This document shows positions 31,335 through 43,609 of a stretch of 64,000 bases of DNA, piece after piece. The notes under the pieces are model-generated. The model was not told the DNA's origin. It worked only from the letters and a program-made list of their open reading frames with translations, and did not search any database. Position numbers and translations under genes: made by a program. The DNA comes from Isoetes taiwanensis (Eukaryota; Streptophyta; Lycopodiopsida; Isoetales; Isoetaceae). Positions within the stretch are counted from its first letter, which is position 1. Each line of letters begins with the position of its first letter. The DNA is taken from contig JAJEKV010000139.1 of NCBI GenBank assembly GCA_021234155.1, positions 1,546,386 through 1,610,385 on the forward strand. Direction: 5' to 3'.

Positions 31335-32535
31335 TGCACAAGATTAGTCTAGTATGGACCTTAAACAAAGTAATAAAAAAAATGGGACTATGGTAGGTGG
31401 CACTAGGATGGTGAGGCTAAAAAGCCATGCCCCTAGAGTTGCCCCTAGGAACCTAGACTTCCTAAGGCGGGGATTAAATCACGCTTTACAAAGTGTGCAT
31501 GTAAGGCAAAAAGTTTTGCCAACGGATGTGTGGTGAGTTGGTATATGCTTAATTATGCCAAAAATAAATGTGCATTTGGTCATGGGTTCAAACCTTGCCA
31601 ATGTATGTTTATCTTTGGGAGTTGGTTATTGGAGGTATACGATCATGATCCCGGCGTGGTAGAACTTAAAAGCTCTATGTGTCCTCCACTTTTGGCTTTT
31701 GGTAGTGGGATAAACCAGCTAGTCTGCAGTACAAGATTAGTCTAGTATGGACCTTAAACAAAGTAATAAAAACAATGGGACTATGGTAGGTGGCACTAGG
31801 ATGGTGAGGCTAAAAAGCCATGCCCCTAGAGTTGCCCCTAGGACCTAGACTTCCTAAGGCGGGGATTAAATCCACGCCACAAAGTGTGCATGTAAGGCAA
31901 AAGTTTTTGCCCAAATCGGATGTGTGGTGAGTTGGTATATGCCTAATAATGCCAAAATAAATGTGCATTTGGTCATGGGTTCAAACCTTGCCAATGTATG
32001 TTTATCTTTGGGAGTTGGTTATTGGGGGTATCATGATGATGATCCCCGTGCTAGAACTTAAAAGCCTCTATGTGTCCTCCACTTTGGGCTGTGGGGGTAG
32101 TGGGATAAACTAAAGTCCTGGTACAAGATTAGTCTAGTATGGACCTTAAACAAAGTAATAAAAACAATGGGACTATGGTAGGTGGCACTAGGATGGTGAG
32201 GCTAAAAAGCCATGCCCCTAGAGTTGCCCCCAGGACTCCAGACTTCCCTAAGGCTGGATTAAATCCACGCCTACAAAGTGTGCATGTAAGGCAAAAGTTT
32301 TGCCCAACGGATGTGTGGTGAGTTGGTATATGCCTAATAATGCCAAAATAAATGTGCATTTGGTCATGGGTTCAAACCTTGCCAATGTATGTTTATCTTT
32401 TGGAGTTGGTTATTGGGGGTATACGATGATGATCCCCGACGTGTTAGAACTTAAAAGCCTCTATGTGTCTTCCACTTTGGCTGCCGCAAGGTAGTGGGAT
32501 AAACTAGCTAGTTTGTACAAGATTAGTCTAGTATG
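31335..32535 (+). repeat. Tandem array of three ~395-bp units with tRNA-like pol III boxes
   Basis: Each unit begins AGTCTAGTATGGACCTTAAA (31349, 31739 and 32132). Each contains GGATGTGTGGTGAGTTGGTA, which fits an A box (TGGTGAGTTGG), and about 50 bp on GGTTCAAACC, which fits a B box. The array ends with GTCTAGTATGGACC at 32527-32540. The units are near-identical apart from short indels. It is best read as a tRNA-derived SINE or a satellite built from one. No coding capacity. Confidence 0.7.
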
Positions 32536-32545
32536 GACCCCGATG

Positions 32546-33760
32546 ATGATGATTATAGGAAAACTATGCCAAAAAGCGTATTAAACTACAAAAAAAACCC
32601 CTGTTATTATGCTACATATTCCTCCCATCCAGTTGTTCCAATACTATCATGCTCATTCCCTGTTTTCATATTCTCCCCTCCCTTCCTTTTGAATCCCCTC
32701 CAAAATCTTCGGGGCTGTTTCTTCAGCAATTTTGCCATACCCCATTGATGCTGCAGCAAGTTCTTATTCCGTTTTAACTTCAGTAGTCTTATGTATGCTG
32801 CTTTTTCTGTCTGGTATGTCTCCTTCCCTATGTGGCCTTTGGTTATTCTTTTTGTTCTCTCCTTTTCGTCATCATACCATACCGATGCCTTGAAGGCCCC
32901 GCTCTTTCTTTAGTTTACGTTTTTCCCGAATACATCATTGCTACTCTCACCATGATGTCATTGAGTATATTACTATTGTCATTCGCATTGTGTTTTCCCC
33001 ATTCCCATTTTCCCATTTCCTCCCCGACCATTTGTATGAATGTATCGTGTATTTTTTTTGAAATTGGATCCTCATCCTCGTTTTCTCTTCCTCCTTTTTC
33101 CCTCGTGTTATTGCTCGTATTAGGTCCCACCCCTTTGGTGTTAATTTGATGGTCTATGACTTTCCCTTTTTTCGGCCGGATCCTCGTAGCATGTGTCCCT
33201 ACGACTCGTTCTACTTGCTTTCGATGGTTCAAAATTACATAATCTACTATGCTCTTACCATGTGCATTCTGACTCGTGAAGCTCCCTGATCCCCTCCATT
33301 TTTCACTCCATTAGCTATGATTACCCACTTGCCGTGTAAACTTCCGGCGGCAATTTGCCTTTAGCGTTGACCTGCTCGTATCTCTACGCCATTCTGTGTT
33401 TTTCTTTGTGTATATTATCGACCATCGGTTTCATCAATGTTCGGTGCTTTGCTTTTGTTCTTGTGGAGTTCGGCATTTAAAATCCCCTACTAGTATTATT
33501 GGCCCTGTTCTTTCCATTTCATCATACTTTCCCTAGGTCCGGTAACTCTAGCTTGTCCTTGTTTGGCGGATAGTATGCTATTATCGAAAATATGTCTTGT
33601 TTGTTTTGCAATTGAATATTCAACACCATGTATCTTTTATTGATATCCGAATGTAAAATACATGTTGCCTAGCTATACTATTCTTTACATAACGGGCCGC
33701 CCGCGACTTCCCCCTCCCTATCGAAATCCTTATCTTTTCAACACGGAAGCGGTTTGATAT
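32546..33760 (-). pseudogene. LINE endonuclease domain and linker, frameshifted
   Basis: On the minus strand near 33650-33550: VLNIQLQNKQDIFSIIAYYP, the central AP-endonuclease motif (..YYPPN..). Near 33510 there is a GDFK block like LINE GDFN. Near 33240: SIVDYVILNHRKQ, matching the end of the endonuclease (IDYVL). Then SVWYDDEKERTKR and AAYIRLLKLKRNK (about 32900-32800), the usual PWYDEECK and YK-LLR-KR linker before the RT. The blocks sit in several frames with small indels between them. Confidence 0.65.
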
Positions 33761-35830
33761 CCCTCTTCCTCTTGCGACCTCTTGGCGTTGTGCTCCCATG
33801 TCTCTACTAATATACTATGTATCGCGTATGGGCACCCTCTAGTCTCTCTCCGTCATCCCGCACGGTGTCAGTGTGGTTCCGATTACCATATTGTCGTCTC
33901 TTCCTCGAGTTGCTCCTTTGGGGTCTCCGTGCCTTACATCGTTACTTTTGTTCTTCTTGGCCTTCCTCGCGGTTTTATTTAGTCGGGGTTGGGCCCGCAA
34001 TCACCACTTGGCTGTTTCGGTCGCCCGTCTCCCCAGCGGCTTCTTTTACTCCTCACGTTACGTTTCCCTTCCGGTTATGTCTTAGCGGCTCCCCGGCTTT
34101 CTGCTCTCCACGCCCCGTTGTATAGTCATCCCGGGGTTTATATTTTCCTTCTCCAATTACATTTGCTTTTTGCTTGTCCCTATGTTCCCACATTACGTTC
34201 TTCGCGACGGGCCCGGCTGTTCTCTTACCCTCTTGTGAAGGTAGACTTTGCCATTCGGACCCCCGCTTTGTATCCACGCTTGGTTCGAGCTCCACGGCTT
34301 TGGCTAACTCCTGTGCGACCCTTGGTTATTTGCATTCTCGTTAGAGCCTCTCGTACCTTGATCCCATTCCTCAATCACGGATCCCATCCATGATATTCTT
34401 TCTTTGGTTGCCAAAGTCCCTCGATTAATGGGGGTTTGTGTCTCCGATCACCCTCTCCATTGACCTGCCAATAATGCCTTGACAATGGCTCCTGTGTTCC
34501 TTGAACTGTTCTCTATCACCTCTGCGATAACTTCGATATATGTCCTCGTTAGGTTTCTCCGCTACTCCAATTAGCCTAACATCATGTTTTTAATTTTACT
34601 CCTCCTCATATTCCATTATATGTGGCTTTATCCTATCAAATGACTCCCATGCATTTAACTCAACATTTGATTTCTCTAATTCAACCAACCTTTGCAGAAT
34701 TTTTGCTTTCTCCTCTTCCAATCTCGTCTATTCTGCATTTCCTCGTTCGTCCTCTCCACCCCTCCTAACCTCCGTCCATGCTTGGGATAGCTAATTTATT
34801 TACGATTGCATGTTTAAGCCAGTCGTTGAGTGCATCCATGCTTTCGAAATTTTTCGATTCTTTTGCTTGTCCATCTGTTCGGAAAATCCCTAAGGTCTTG
34901 TTGGCTCCTTGGCTCTTCTTTGCATCGCTCTCTTCTGGCAGCTCTTGTTGGTATTGTCGGCCATAGTTTACGTTTTGCGAAAAACTACGTGGTGGCTCCA
35001 GGCGGTGCTATGGGTGCTAGACTCCCTCGGTAAAGTGGTAATTAAGTAATACCTCCTTAAAGGGGTATATATTACCTCCTTATAAGCGGTCTTTTATTTG
35101 AAATTACCGTTTTAATTTGAATTCGAGAAATGTCCATAATTATTCCATGGCGATCTCTTTTTATTATTGATCCTCTTTTCGAATCTTGTCATATTTTTCC
35201 TCTTAAATGGGTTGGCGAAGGCGATCAACACCGATTGCGATTAGTTGTGGTTGCCTACCGCATTAATTATGCATTTATCGCGATTAAACATTCCATCATT
35301 TACGCATTCTTGCATTTACGTCATTTGGTGATAAGGAACAGGTTGGGGCCGAGCCGCGCTATCTTGCCTATGGCGGGGTTATACCAGAAGTAGTCCATAA
35401 TTTGCCCCATTCTCCTTTTTGACAATTGGGGTATTCTTCCTACCCCAGATAAAGTCATATTTTGCTCTCCGGTGTCAGCGAGTTTTAGTGGTCGGGTTAC
35501 CAAGGTGGGTCTAGCCCTCGCTATCGGTGTGTCTGTGGAGGCTTAGCCTCTACAATCGTAGCTTGTCAGATCCACCTTTACTCACGGGTTCTTGTAACCT
35601 TTTTGTTTCTGTACTTCCGGTGGTCGGTTTTACCTTCTGAAGTATGTTCCCTCGATATTTGTGCGTTTTGTCGTCCGCATATCGTCCACTCTCCTTGACC
35701 TTTTTTTGTCTTTTAAATCCGGTATTAATGCCGTCCGACGTATGGCGGCTTTTATTATCTATATTTTGCTTACATATCACCCTTTGTCCCGGATTTCTCC
35801 GTCGTCTACCATCTTAAGCTATCCTTTTCG
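33761..35830 (-). pseudogene. Probable LINE 5' part / ORF1, badly decayed
   Basis: On the minus strand a coiled-coil-like segment, RLEEEKAKILQRLVELEKSN, lies near 34730-34670 and fits a LINE ORF1 protein. Other long plus-strand frames here (for example 33817-34393) are pyrimidine-rich Ser/Pro/Leu translations of the wrong strand and look spurious. No RRM or zinc knuckle could be recognised. Confidence 0.4.
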
Positions 35831-36464
35831 TGTTCGTTGATTTGGTTTCTACCGTGATGTGGTTCACCTTCCTGGATGTGCTTTATCCCCTTCTTTTATT
35901 GTTGAGCGAATCACATTTGTTGTTTTTAGCATGCCTACCTACCATGTATATGTCCATGGGGGATACTGGGTCAAAGTGTACCTCTGAGTCTCTTCCTCAT
36001 TCATAACATAAATGTCACGAAGGTATCCGGTTCCATAACTAATTGTTTACAATGGTTAGAGAATATAATATTTTAGACAAGAAGCGATTCACACCAGAAG
36101 CAGGCGGTTTAAGCTACATAATAAAGCCTGTTTTACAAGTAACAAGTAACATCCGACATTTTAATTTTGTAATCAAAAATTTTTCTTCTCACACCGGATA
36201 TATTTTGGCGATTCAACCGTAGTTAAAGCATAGTATTTCCTTAAAACCACATACATCACTTTTTGCGCAAGTGTTCATCCACTTCAACTAAACATTTATA
36301 TTGACCATGGTATGCCACGGATCACTCATCTTGGCGGGTTGACAAAGACCACCTATGAAACATGAGCTAAAAAAAGATTGATTCAAAAGAAAAAAAAAGA
36401 AAAGAAAAACACTTCAATCCCCTCCACTTTTGCCCTTCCTTAGTTTCTTCCTCGTTGCTTTCCT
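35831..36464. other. No gene seen
   Basis: AT-richer sequence between the minus-strand LINE and the duplicated plus-strand block. The AG-rich stretch at 36370-36480 opens a Lys/Glu-rich minus-strand frame by composition only. Confidence 0.4.
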
Positions 36465-38604
36465 CATTCATTTCTTTTTGCTTCTTCCATGTCGAGAGGC
36501 TCTCTATCTTCTTGACCTTTTCAGTTTCTTGACATGTAAGCACGGCATATAAAATCCTTTGGATTTTTCTCATAGCGGTATGCATATCTTGCCGTAGTTA
36601 AGCCTATCATAAGATTATGTTGGTATTTGGAGACTTATGTATTCTTGCATGCATCACCGAACTGTTAAAGCCTTTGCATCACTCTATCCATGTCTTGTGC
36701 CGGTTTGTATCGTTCTTATCTGCTAAAACTCCAAGCACTCCTAGAAGGCCAGGGTTATAACACGCATCCCTCATCACTGCGCATGGTGGATCACGATCAC
36801 AAAACAAGCAATGGATGCGACCACCCGGCTTATGCATGGCGACGGACCTTTACATAAACATATGCATTAGGCTTGCATATGCACCGCGGGTTAAGATCTT
36901 GAAGATCAGATTCGAGGACGCCCAGTGGTTGCCGGAACCCCCTCCTTGAAAAACTTGGTATTTGCCTATCCCCATCAGCGATGCCATGACCTTCTTCCCC
37001 TTATCCATTACAATTCTGAATTATGCCTGATCTGGGTCGAGCGCTGCACTTTTTGCCGAAGCCGGAGCTCGAAGAATATAGAACTTGAAGACGGAGCTTC
37101 ACTCTTTGTCTTCTCCTTGTTCACGCGACAAATAGGTCTGAACATTTTCAACGGCATAATACATCTGGGCTTCCAGACATGTGGACGTACAATAGAGTCA
37201 TACCTCTACATAAGGCAGGAAGCAGGCAAGATCCATGGTGAGTTCCATTTTACGCAAAATGGTTTGGAAAACAGCGACAAACAAATTAAAGAAATGGGCA
37301 GAAAATGGAAACATGAGAGCACAAGGGCAAGCAGGATTCAGACCGGAACACTCAACCATAGACCATCTAGTAACCCGCGCCGGATATTAATAAAACGAGG
37401 GAGGCCTGAGGGGAAGAAAGATCATCTGGCTGTTTTGTAGATTTCGGAAAGCATTCGACCGGATCCAGGAGGAAGCTATTACAAAGGTTGATGGACATGC
37501 AAGCCCCAAGAAACATGGTAGGATCGATTGCAAGACTATACCATAGGGTATATGCCAAGATAGCAAGAAGGACTGACCAATAAAGCGTGACACCAAGTAA
37601 AAAATAGGGTTGCCCGCTATCCCCAACTCTATTTGGGATATACATAGACGCTTTGCGAGGGTTACATAGCGAACAAAACAAGGGGAAGAATACACCGTTA
37701 GGAGACACGAAGGTATCGATTATGCTATACGCTGATGATAAGTATGATGGCCACAAAAACAAGGGAATGCACAGATCGCTAAAAATTCTAGAACAATTAC
37801 GTGAAAAAACCGGGCTAACGGTAAATCTAGCAAAAAAAACTAAGATAGTCATATTCGGCATAAGAACAGGGCGCAGACCCTTCGGATATAGGGAAACGGA
37901 AATAGAGGAAATAGCGAAATCTGAGATATCTAGGGCGATGCACGTGGCGCGAGGGAAGTGGGCTAAGGTAGGTACCGGGTTCCAATCAGCTATAGGAAGT
38001 TATTTCAATATGAAGAATTTACGCATAAAAAGCGGGATAATTGACCCGGGACATCAAATGCTACTTATTCAAAGTCAAAGAGTAGCCACCCTACTCAATT
38101 ATATGGGGGCAGAAGCTTGGGGCCAGCCTAACACACAAAATGGGAAAAGCGAGGGAAGGAATCCTTAGGCAATGGCACGAGGGGAATTCAAAAGCAGGAC
38201 AAATCATGCCCGACAATCATGGTCCCCAACGGGGGGCAAAACCAATGGAGGTGAGAGCATGGGAGAGAACCATAAGGTACGATTAAGGACAATGCGAGGG
38301 GAGACCATCGAGAAATTGTCTAGTATTGCAATCACCGAGTCCACAAAGTCACACATTCCTGATAGGCGGATGGTTTAAAGATGTGGCAAAATGGACCGAG
38401 AGATGGGATTAAACTGGCGACCTAATAAGCGAAGGGCGATGGAATGAGGAGTGGGCGGAGACAAAGCCACAAGAGCATGGTGCAAAACACCGCAGGACCC
38501 AAGACAATCGGCTCATGGCGGTTTTTAACCAGAATCGGCCGGTGGGACATCGGATGTATCGGGATAACATCTTGGGGAAAAAGCCGACTCCTCGAGAGAT
38601 TCAT
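36465..38604 (+). mobile_element. Duplicated block, unit A: flank plus 5'-truncated LINE
   Basis: 36465-37139 is a non-LINE flank also present at 38605-39250. LINE homology begins at about 37140 with FNGIIH, the same truncation point as in unit B. RT blocks follow in shifting frames: DHLVTL-equivalent, KVSIMLYADDK (about 37713, motif C), TGLTVNLAKKTK (about 37808), then the C-terminal domain. The unit ends abruptly at about 38604, where unit B begins. Because flank and truncation point are shared, the pair is a tandem duplication after insertion and not two insertions. Confidence 0.65.
37140..38600 (+). pseudogene. LINE reverse transcriptase, unit A, frameshifted
   Basis: Same family as 28101-28869: nucleotide-level alignment is evident for long stretches. 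The sequence is broken by many short deletions, for example loss of the GGAAACTATAGAACAA-equivalent after 37231. The longest readable part (37653-38168) contains LYADDK, LKILEQLREKTGLTVNLAKK and a C-terminal region ending in YMGAEAWG, the LINE (Y)GAEVWG block. Not functional. Confidence 0.7.
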
Positions 38605-41275
38605 TTCTTTGCTTCTTCCATGTCGAAGGCTCTCCCTATCTTCTTGACCTTTTTCAGTTCTTGACATGTAAGCACGGCATATAAAATCCTTTGGATTTTC
38701 TCATAGCAGAATATGCATATCTTCTTGTAGTCGCCTATCCTTAAGATTATGTTGGTAGCTGGAAGACTTATGTATTCTTTGCATGCATCAGAGCCTGTTA
38801 AAAATTTGCGCATCCTCTATCCATGTCTTGGCACCGGTTGTATCGTTCTTATCTGCTAAAACTCAAGCACTCCTAGAAGACCGAGGTTATAACTTGCATC
38901 CCTCATCATTGCGCATGGTGGATACGATCACAAAACAAACAATGGATGCGACCCGCGGCTTATGCATGGCAATGACCTTTACATAAACATATGCATTAGA
39001 GCATATGCACCCGCGGGTTAAGATCTTGAGTCTGGATTCCGAGGTGGCACCGTGATTTACTGGAACCCATCCTTGAAGCTTCTTGGATCCCTATCCCCAT
39101 CGCGCGACGTGATGACCTTCTTCCCTATCCATTACAATTACGATTATACCGATTCGGGTCGTGAAGCTTGAAGCGTTTCCCGAAGAAGAATATAGAACTT
39201 GAAGGCCAGACTTCACTCTTTTGTCTTCTCCTTATTCTGGCAAATAGGTCACCGAGACATTTCAAACAGCATAATACATACGGGGCTTCCAGGACATGTG
39301 GGCGATACAATAGAGTCATACCTCTACATAAAGGCGGGAAGGCAAGATCCATGGTGAGTTCCATTTTAAAATGGTTTGGAAAGGCAACTGACCCGACAAA
39401 TTAAAGAAATGGGCGGAAAATGGAAACATGAGAGCACAAGGGCAAAACAGGATTGAACAGAACACTCAACCATAGACCATCTAGTAACCCTTCGGATATT
39501 AATAGAAATGAACAAGGCCGCGGGAAGAAAAAGATCATCTGCTGTTTTGTAGATTCGGAAAGCATTAAAACCACGATCCAGAGGAGAAGCTATTACAAAG
39601 GTTGATGGACATGCAAGCCCCAAGAAACATGGTAGGATGATTGCAAGACTATACCATAGGGTATATGCCAAGATAGAGCAAGAAGGGCGGTAATAAAACG
39701 TGACCACAGTAAAGCAGGGTTGCAGCTATCCCCAACTCTATTTGGGATATACATAGACGCTTTGCGAGGTTACATAGCGAGCGACAGGGGAAGAATACAC
39801 CCTACGTTAGGAACCTGAAGTGGAATTATGCTATCTGGCGATGATCTGAGTATGATGGCCACAAAAACAAGGGAATACGGTTGCTAAAAATTCTAGAACA
39901 ATTACGTGAAAAAGAAAAAGGCTACAACGGTAAATCTAGCAAAAACTAAGATAGTCATATTAGGGCATAAGAACAGGGCATGAACCCTTGGATATAGGGA
40001 AACGAAAATAGAGGAAATAAATTGAAATCTACGATATCTCCCAAATGCGATGCACATGCCTTTTGCAGTGGGCTAAGGTGCGGATACCCGGTTCCAATCA
40101 GCTATAGGAAGTTATTTCAATATGAAGAATTTCTGCAACAAAAATGTAATAATTGATAACATCAAATGCTGCTTATTCAAATGGTAGCCCACTTTCTCAA
40201 TTATATGGAAGGCTGAAGCTTGGGGGCCGAGGCCTAACACACAAAAATGGGAAAAGCAGGAAGGAATCCTTAGAGCAATGGCAAAGACGCATTGGAATTC
40301 AAAGAAATCACGGACAAATCACGCCAACGACAATCATGGTCCCGCGAAAGCGGGGCAAAACCAATGGAGGTGAGAGCATGGGAGAACCATAAGGTACCCG
40401 ATTAAGGACAATGCAGGACCATCGGGGAAATTGTCTAGTATTGCAATCACCGAAGTCCACAAAAGTCACACGATACGATAGGCGTGGATGGTTTAAAGAT
40501 GTGGCAAAATGGACCCGAGAGATGGGATTAAACCCGACGACCTAATAAACGAAGAGGCGATGGAATGAGAGGTGGGCGGAGACAAAGCCACAAGAGCATG
40601 GCTGCAAAAACACACGAGGACCCAAGACAATAACGGCTCATGGCAGTTTTTAACCGTCGGCCGGTGGGACATCGGATGTATCGGGATAACATCTGGGAAA
40701 AGCCAAGAATATCTTGGCTAGGTTCGGGATGGGAAGTCACGATCGAAATCGAAAAAGACGGTGGAGGAATAGACAAGGAGGGCCGGATATGCGAGAATCT
40801 GTGACAATGGGAGAGTAGAGGATGAGAACCACATGAATAACGATTGCCCGATATCACGGGAACATCGAGACAAAAGTCTGAAATATAAGATGGAGGCAAC
40901 GGTGTATATCCCTCGATGACAATAATTTAATCGCTTCGAGATTTTGGCGGGCGATCCGAGGGAATGATGATCCGAACCGAGAGAAGTACGCGGAAAAGAG
41001 GGTTTGTAATATGAACCGCATAAAAGCGCTCCATAAAACCCCATACAAATTATTCCGTTAAAAGCTGATTGATAACGACGCATTACCGCGTACCACGGCG
41101 AAGCAAAGCGTGGGTCTTGGTAATAATAGAAAAAAGTCACCTTGAAAAAGCTACATCATAACAATGATGTACTGGTAAAGCGCCCTTTTAGGGGCTTCGC
41201 CCATGCTACACAAGTCCGAACTGGCGCACAAGGGACGTTAATGTCTATTCTATTCTATTCTATTCTATTCTAATT
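38605..41275 (+). mobile_element. Duplicated block, unit B: flank plus LINE with 3' end and (TTCTA)n tail
   Basis: Repeats unit A and continues further 3'. Near 40790-40850 it has a cysteine-histidine motif (C-x2-C..EDENHMN..C) like the C-terminal zinc knuckle of LINEs. Near 41184 there is a small hairpin GCCCTTTTAGGGGC, and the tail consists of about five TTCTA units ending at about 41272. The tail defines the true 3' end of this LINE family. More indels than in unit A. Confidence 0.65.
39250..41140 (+). pseudogene. LINE reverse transcriptase, unit B, frameshifted
   Basis: Collinear with unit A at nucleotide level. No frame stays open for more than about 80 codons. The YADD region is degraded (GCTATCTGGCGATGATCTGA near 39830). 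Not functional. Confidence 0.65.
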
Positions 41276-42410
41276 GCATAACAAAATGATATAAAATATG
41301 TTCTAGGAGAGTCACAAATGATAGGATACAAAGGATATAAAATGATATGAAATGTGACACAATAGTTGAATAACTTGAATATAAGTTTGATACAAACATG
41401 TCTTGCAATTGTTTTAAATCACGCCTTGTGTCATTTTGCATTGTATAGACATGATGTAATACTTGACTTAAATATTTATGCCTATAGGACATCAAAGTAT
41501 AGTACTTTTACCGTCAACCTTGTGACATCTAGTGGGAATTTGAGAATGCACATAGCGCTACTTTTCTTGATGCTATATTCGATGAAATACAACCTATTTT
41601 ATTATAGTGCTTTTCAACCAAGAGCAATGACCATGTATGCGAATCAACAGTACCTCTCGCACTAAGTTGGAGCGCCACGGTGCATCAGTAGGGTAAAACT
41701 AACCTGTCTCACGAGTGTCTACCAATTGTTATTGATTTGTATTTAAAATTACATACAGGTACCATTGTGATCCTCTTTAAGAATCTCAAATGAGAGGGAA
41801 TCAACCCTTAAATCAATGCTATGTGGCTTGATTAATTTAGATTAAATATCTAGCATAATAACATGGGGTTACCTTTATAATTTTTATATGCTTTATTATG
41901 GTTTTACTATGGAGGTATTTGTGTGGATGTAGGAATATATTTCTAGAGTGCATTCTTTCTTAACTGTCGATTTATGAGGAAAACAATTGTGTGGTCATGA
42001 TTTAGGTTCGTCTGCATGTGATTTTCAACCCTAAATTTTCAAAGTGTTTCATGAAGATGTAGATAAAATTTTTTAGGGTCGGTCCTAAACGTATTCCTTG
42101 GTTGCACAACTGAATTCGTTCTGGGATAGAAAATCTCAGCACCTCCAACCCGTTTGGAAGTCGACGAATCACCCTCCTCTGGTTTCATTCCAGCTAAATG
42201 TTTACTTAAGCATGTATTTATGGTTCGGGATTTTTTGTTTTGCTGATTTTTATGCAGAAATGGGTCCATCTAGGTATTGTAGTCTCATCGGACCCATCCA
42301 TCGTGAGAAGAAATATGTCGCAAAAACAAGTTTGGACATTTATGTTCCTTTACTTTATTTTTAGGCAACAAATACTTTATTGATTCTTATGCTTCTTTCT
42401 CGCATCTAGA
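41276..42410. other. No gene seen; AT-rich
   Basis: AT-rich with stops in all frames. No repeat or motif recognised beyond the LINE tail at its left edge. Confidence 0.5.
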
Positions 42411-42519
42411 GTTCATCCTCTACTGAGCCTAGAATCATGGTCTGACATAAACGAGCAAGCCTGAAATACTCTGGCATTCGGTCTTGAAGAAACTGGCTAT
42501 TACTCAAGAACATCCAAAT
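42411..42519 (-). pseudogene. Fragment of hAT transposase C-terminus
   Basis: A ~109-bp near-identical copy of 3946-4054 (minus-strand MPEYFRLARLCQTMILGSVE). At 42478-42480 it keeps CGA where the main copy has the TGA at 4014-4016, so it derives from a less decayed hAT copy. Both ends are abrupt and no terminal repeat is near. Confidence 0.85.
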
Positions 42520-42839
42520 CTGGGAAAACTGGCAAATCTCAAGTGGGTTTAATTCAATCTCTATGTGAAGTTTGGAGTTTTGACAAATCATATGAAGCTT
42601 GGGTTGGAGCTTTAAGCTAGAGCAAAGCTTTCTCATTTGCGAGCTTGAAGCCGAGATTTGAGGGCATCGTTTGAACTTGGAGCGGTTCAATGTGAATGGT
42701 GCGAAAGGTAAATCCATGGCTTTTAGAATGGGTTTTGCTCTGAAAAGTCATTTAAAAATATTAGGGTCGGAATGGTCGATTTTGCCCAAAACTTTTTTTT
42801 TTCCCTACTTTCATTTTGCTAAGCATCAAGGAACTACTT

Positions 42840-43570
42840 CAAGTGATGGTGATACTCTTCACTTTGCTACATGCACCTGTGCTTTTGCACATTCCATCGG
42901 GGGAACCATTGAACTCGTTTCTCCTTCCAGCAGGCTTTAAAGCACTGCAGATACAGTGCCATGGCATAAGCAAGGTTGGGAGGACAAGCATCACCCATAG
43001 CGACCGCCTTTTGAAAGCAGATGATGTGGAGATCCAGTGCAACCCTCTGAAGAGGCAAGAAACCTCTCTCTCATAGGAAGATCTGATGTGGAACTATGGG
43101 CTTCACCCCAAGTCCCTGTGCTAAGAAGGCTTTCTGCACCTGCTCGAGGTCATTCTGAGTGGTGAGGCTAGTCCCAAACCTCGACCTCATATAGGAGAAT
43201 AAGCTCTATCAAAGCCCTGAACAAGTGAGACTGATGAGTCAAGCCATACAACTCTACTTTGGGTGATCGTTGTTCTATATGGCATACAGTGCTTTCCAGC
43301 CCCTTGTCACGCGTAGTGGAATGGAAGTGTCCCAGTATGTGGTAGAAAGAAACTCCACTCCTAAATATTTGTAGATGGTGCCACCTCCACATTTTGACCT
43401 TGATAAGTGAATGAGGGAGGCATTGGCTGGCACGACGATGAGAAGAGCGTTCCTTGGTCTTGGTCAGGATTAGCCCGCATGCCGATGGACCAAAAAATTA
43501 TCCAGGGACATCCAAATGGCACTTTGCATGCCCTCGGAGTCTGCGAAAGTAAGGGTCCACATTCTATATA
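42840..43570 (-). pseudogene. LINE RT C-terminal part, minus strand
   Basis: On the minus strand: LILTKTKERSS (about 43470; the VN-KTK block), FTYQGQNVEVAPSTNI-like sequence after a frame change, and FRALIELILLYEVEVWD (about 43215-43165), matching the LINE LLYGCEVWG block. A further ~300 bp downstream stays partly open (MPLQRVALDLHIICF) and may be the distal C-terminus. Several frameshifts. This is a different family from the LINE at 28-41 kb. Confidence 0.5.
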
Positions 43571-43609
43571 TGAGCTGCCTAATTATATGGTGTAGGATTT
43601 GAGCTCCCA

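Larger units (their letters stand above)
28101..35830 (-). mobile_element. Non-LTR retrotransposon (LINE), minus strand, split by insertions
   Basis: Read right to left: a coiled-coil ORF1-like segment (about 34730-34650), an AP-endonuclease-like domain (about 33660-33150), the linker between endonuclease and RT (about 32930-32700) and, after a 3.7-kb interruption (28870-32545), the RT domain (28869-28101). The order is that of one LINE. The interruption holds a long-inverted-repeat element, AT-rich DNA and a tandem array. The 3' end is cut at 28101. The 33-36 kb part carries many small frameshifts. Confidence 0.65.

Noticed and set aside
31920-31995. A genuine tRNA gene
   Set aside because: A- and B-box-like motifs are present, but no cloverleaf with a plausible anticodon arm and acceptor stem can be folded. 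It fits a SINE promoter instead.
31335-32535. CRISPR array
   Set aside because: Repeat units are ~395 bp and contiguous without spacers. The genome is eukaryotic.
33782-34393. Several plus-strand Ser/Pro/Leu-rich ORFs
   Set aside because: They lie antisense to the minus-strand LINE traces and reflect its pyrimidine-rich complement.
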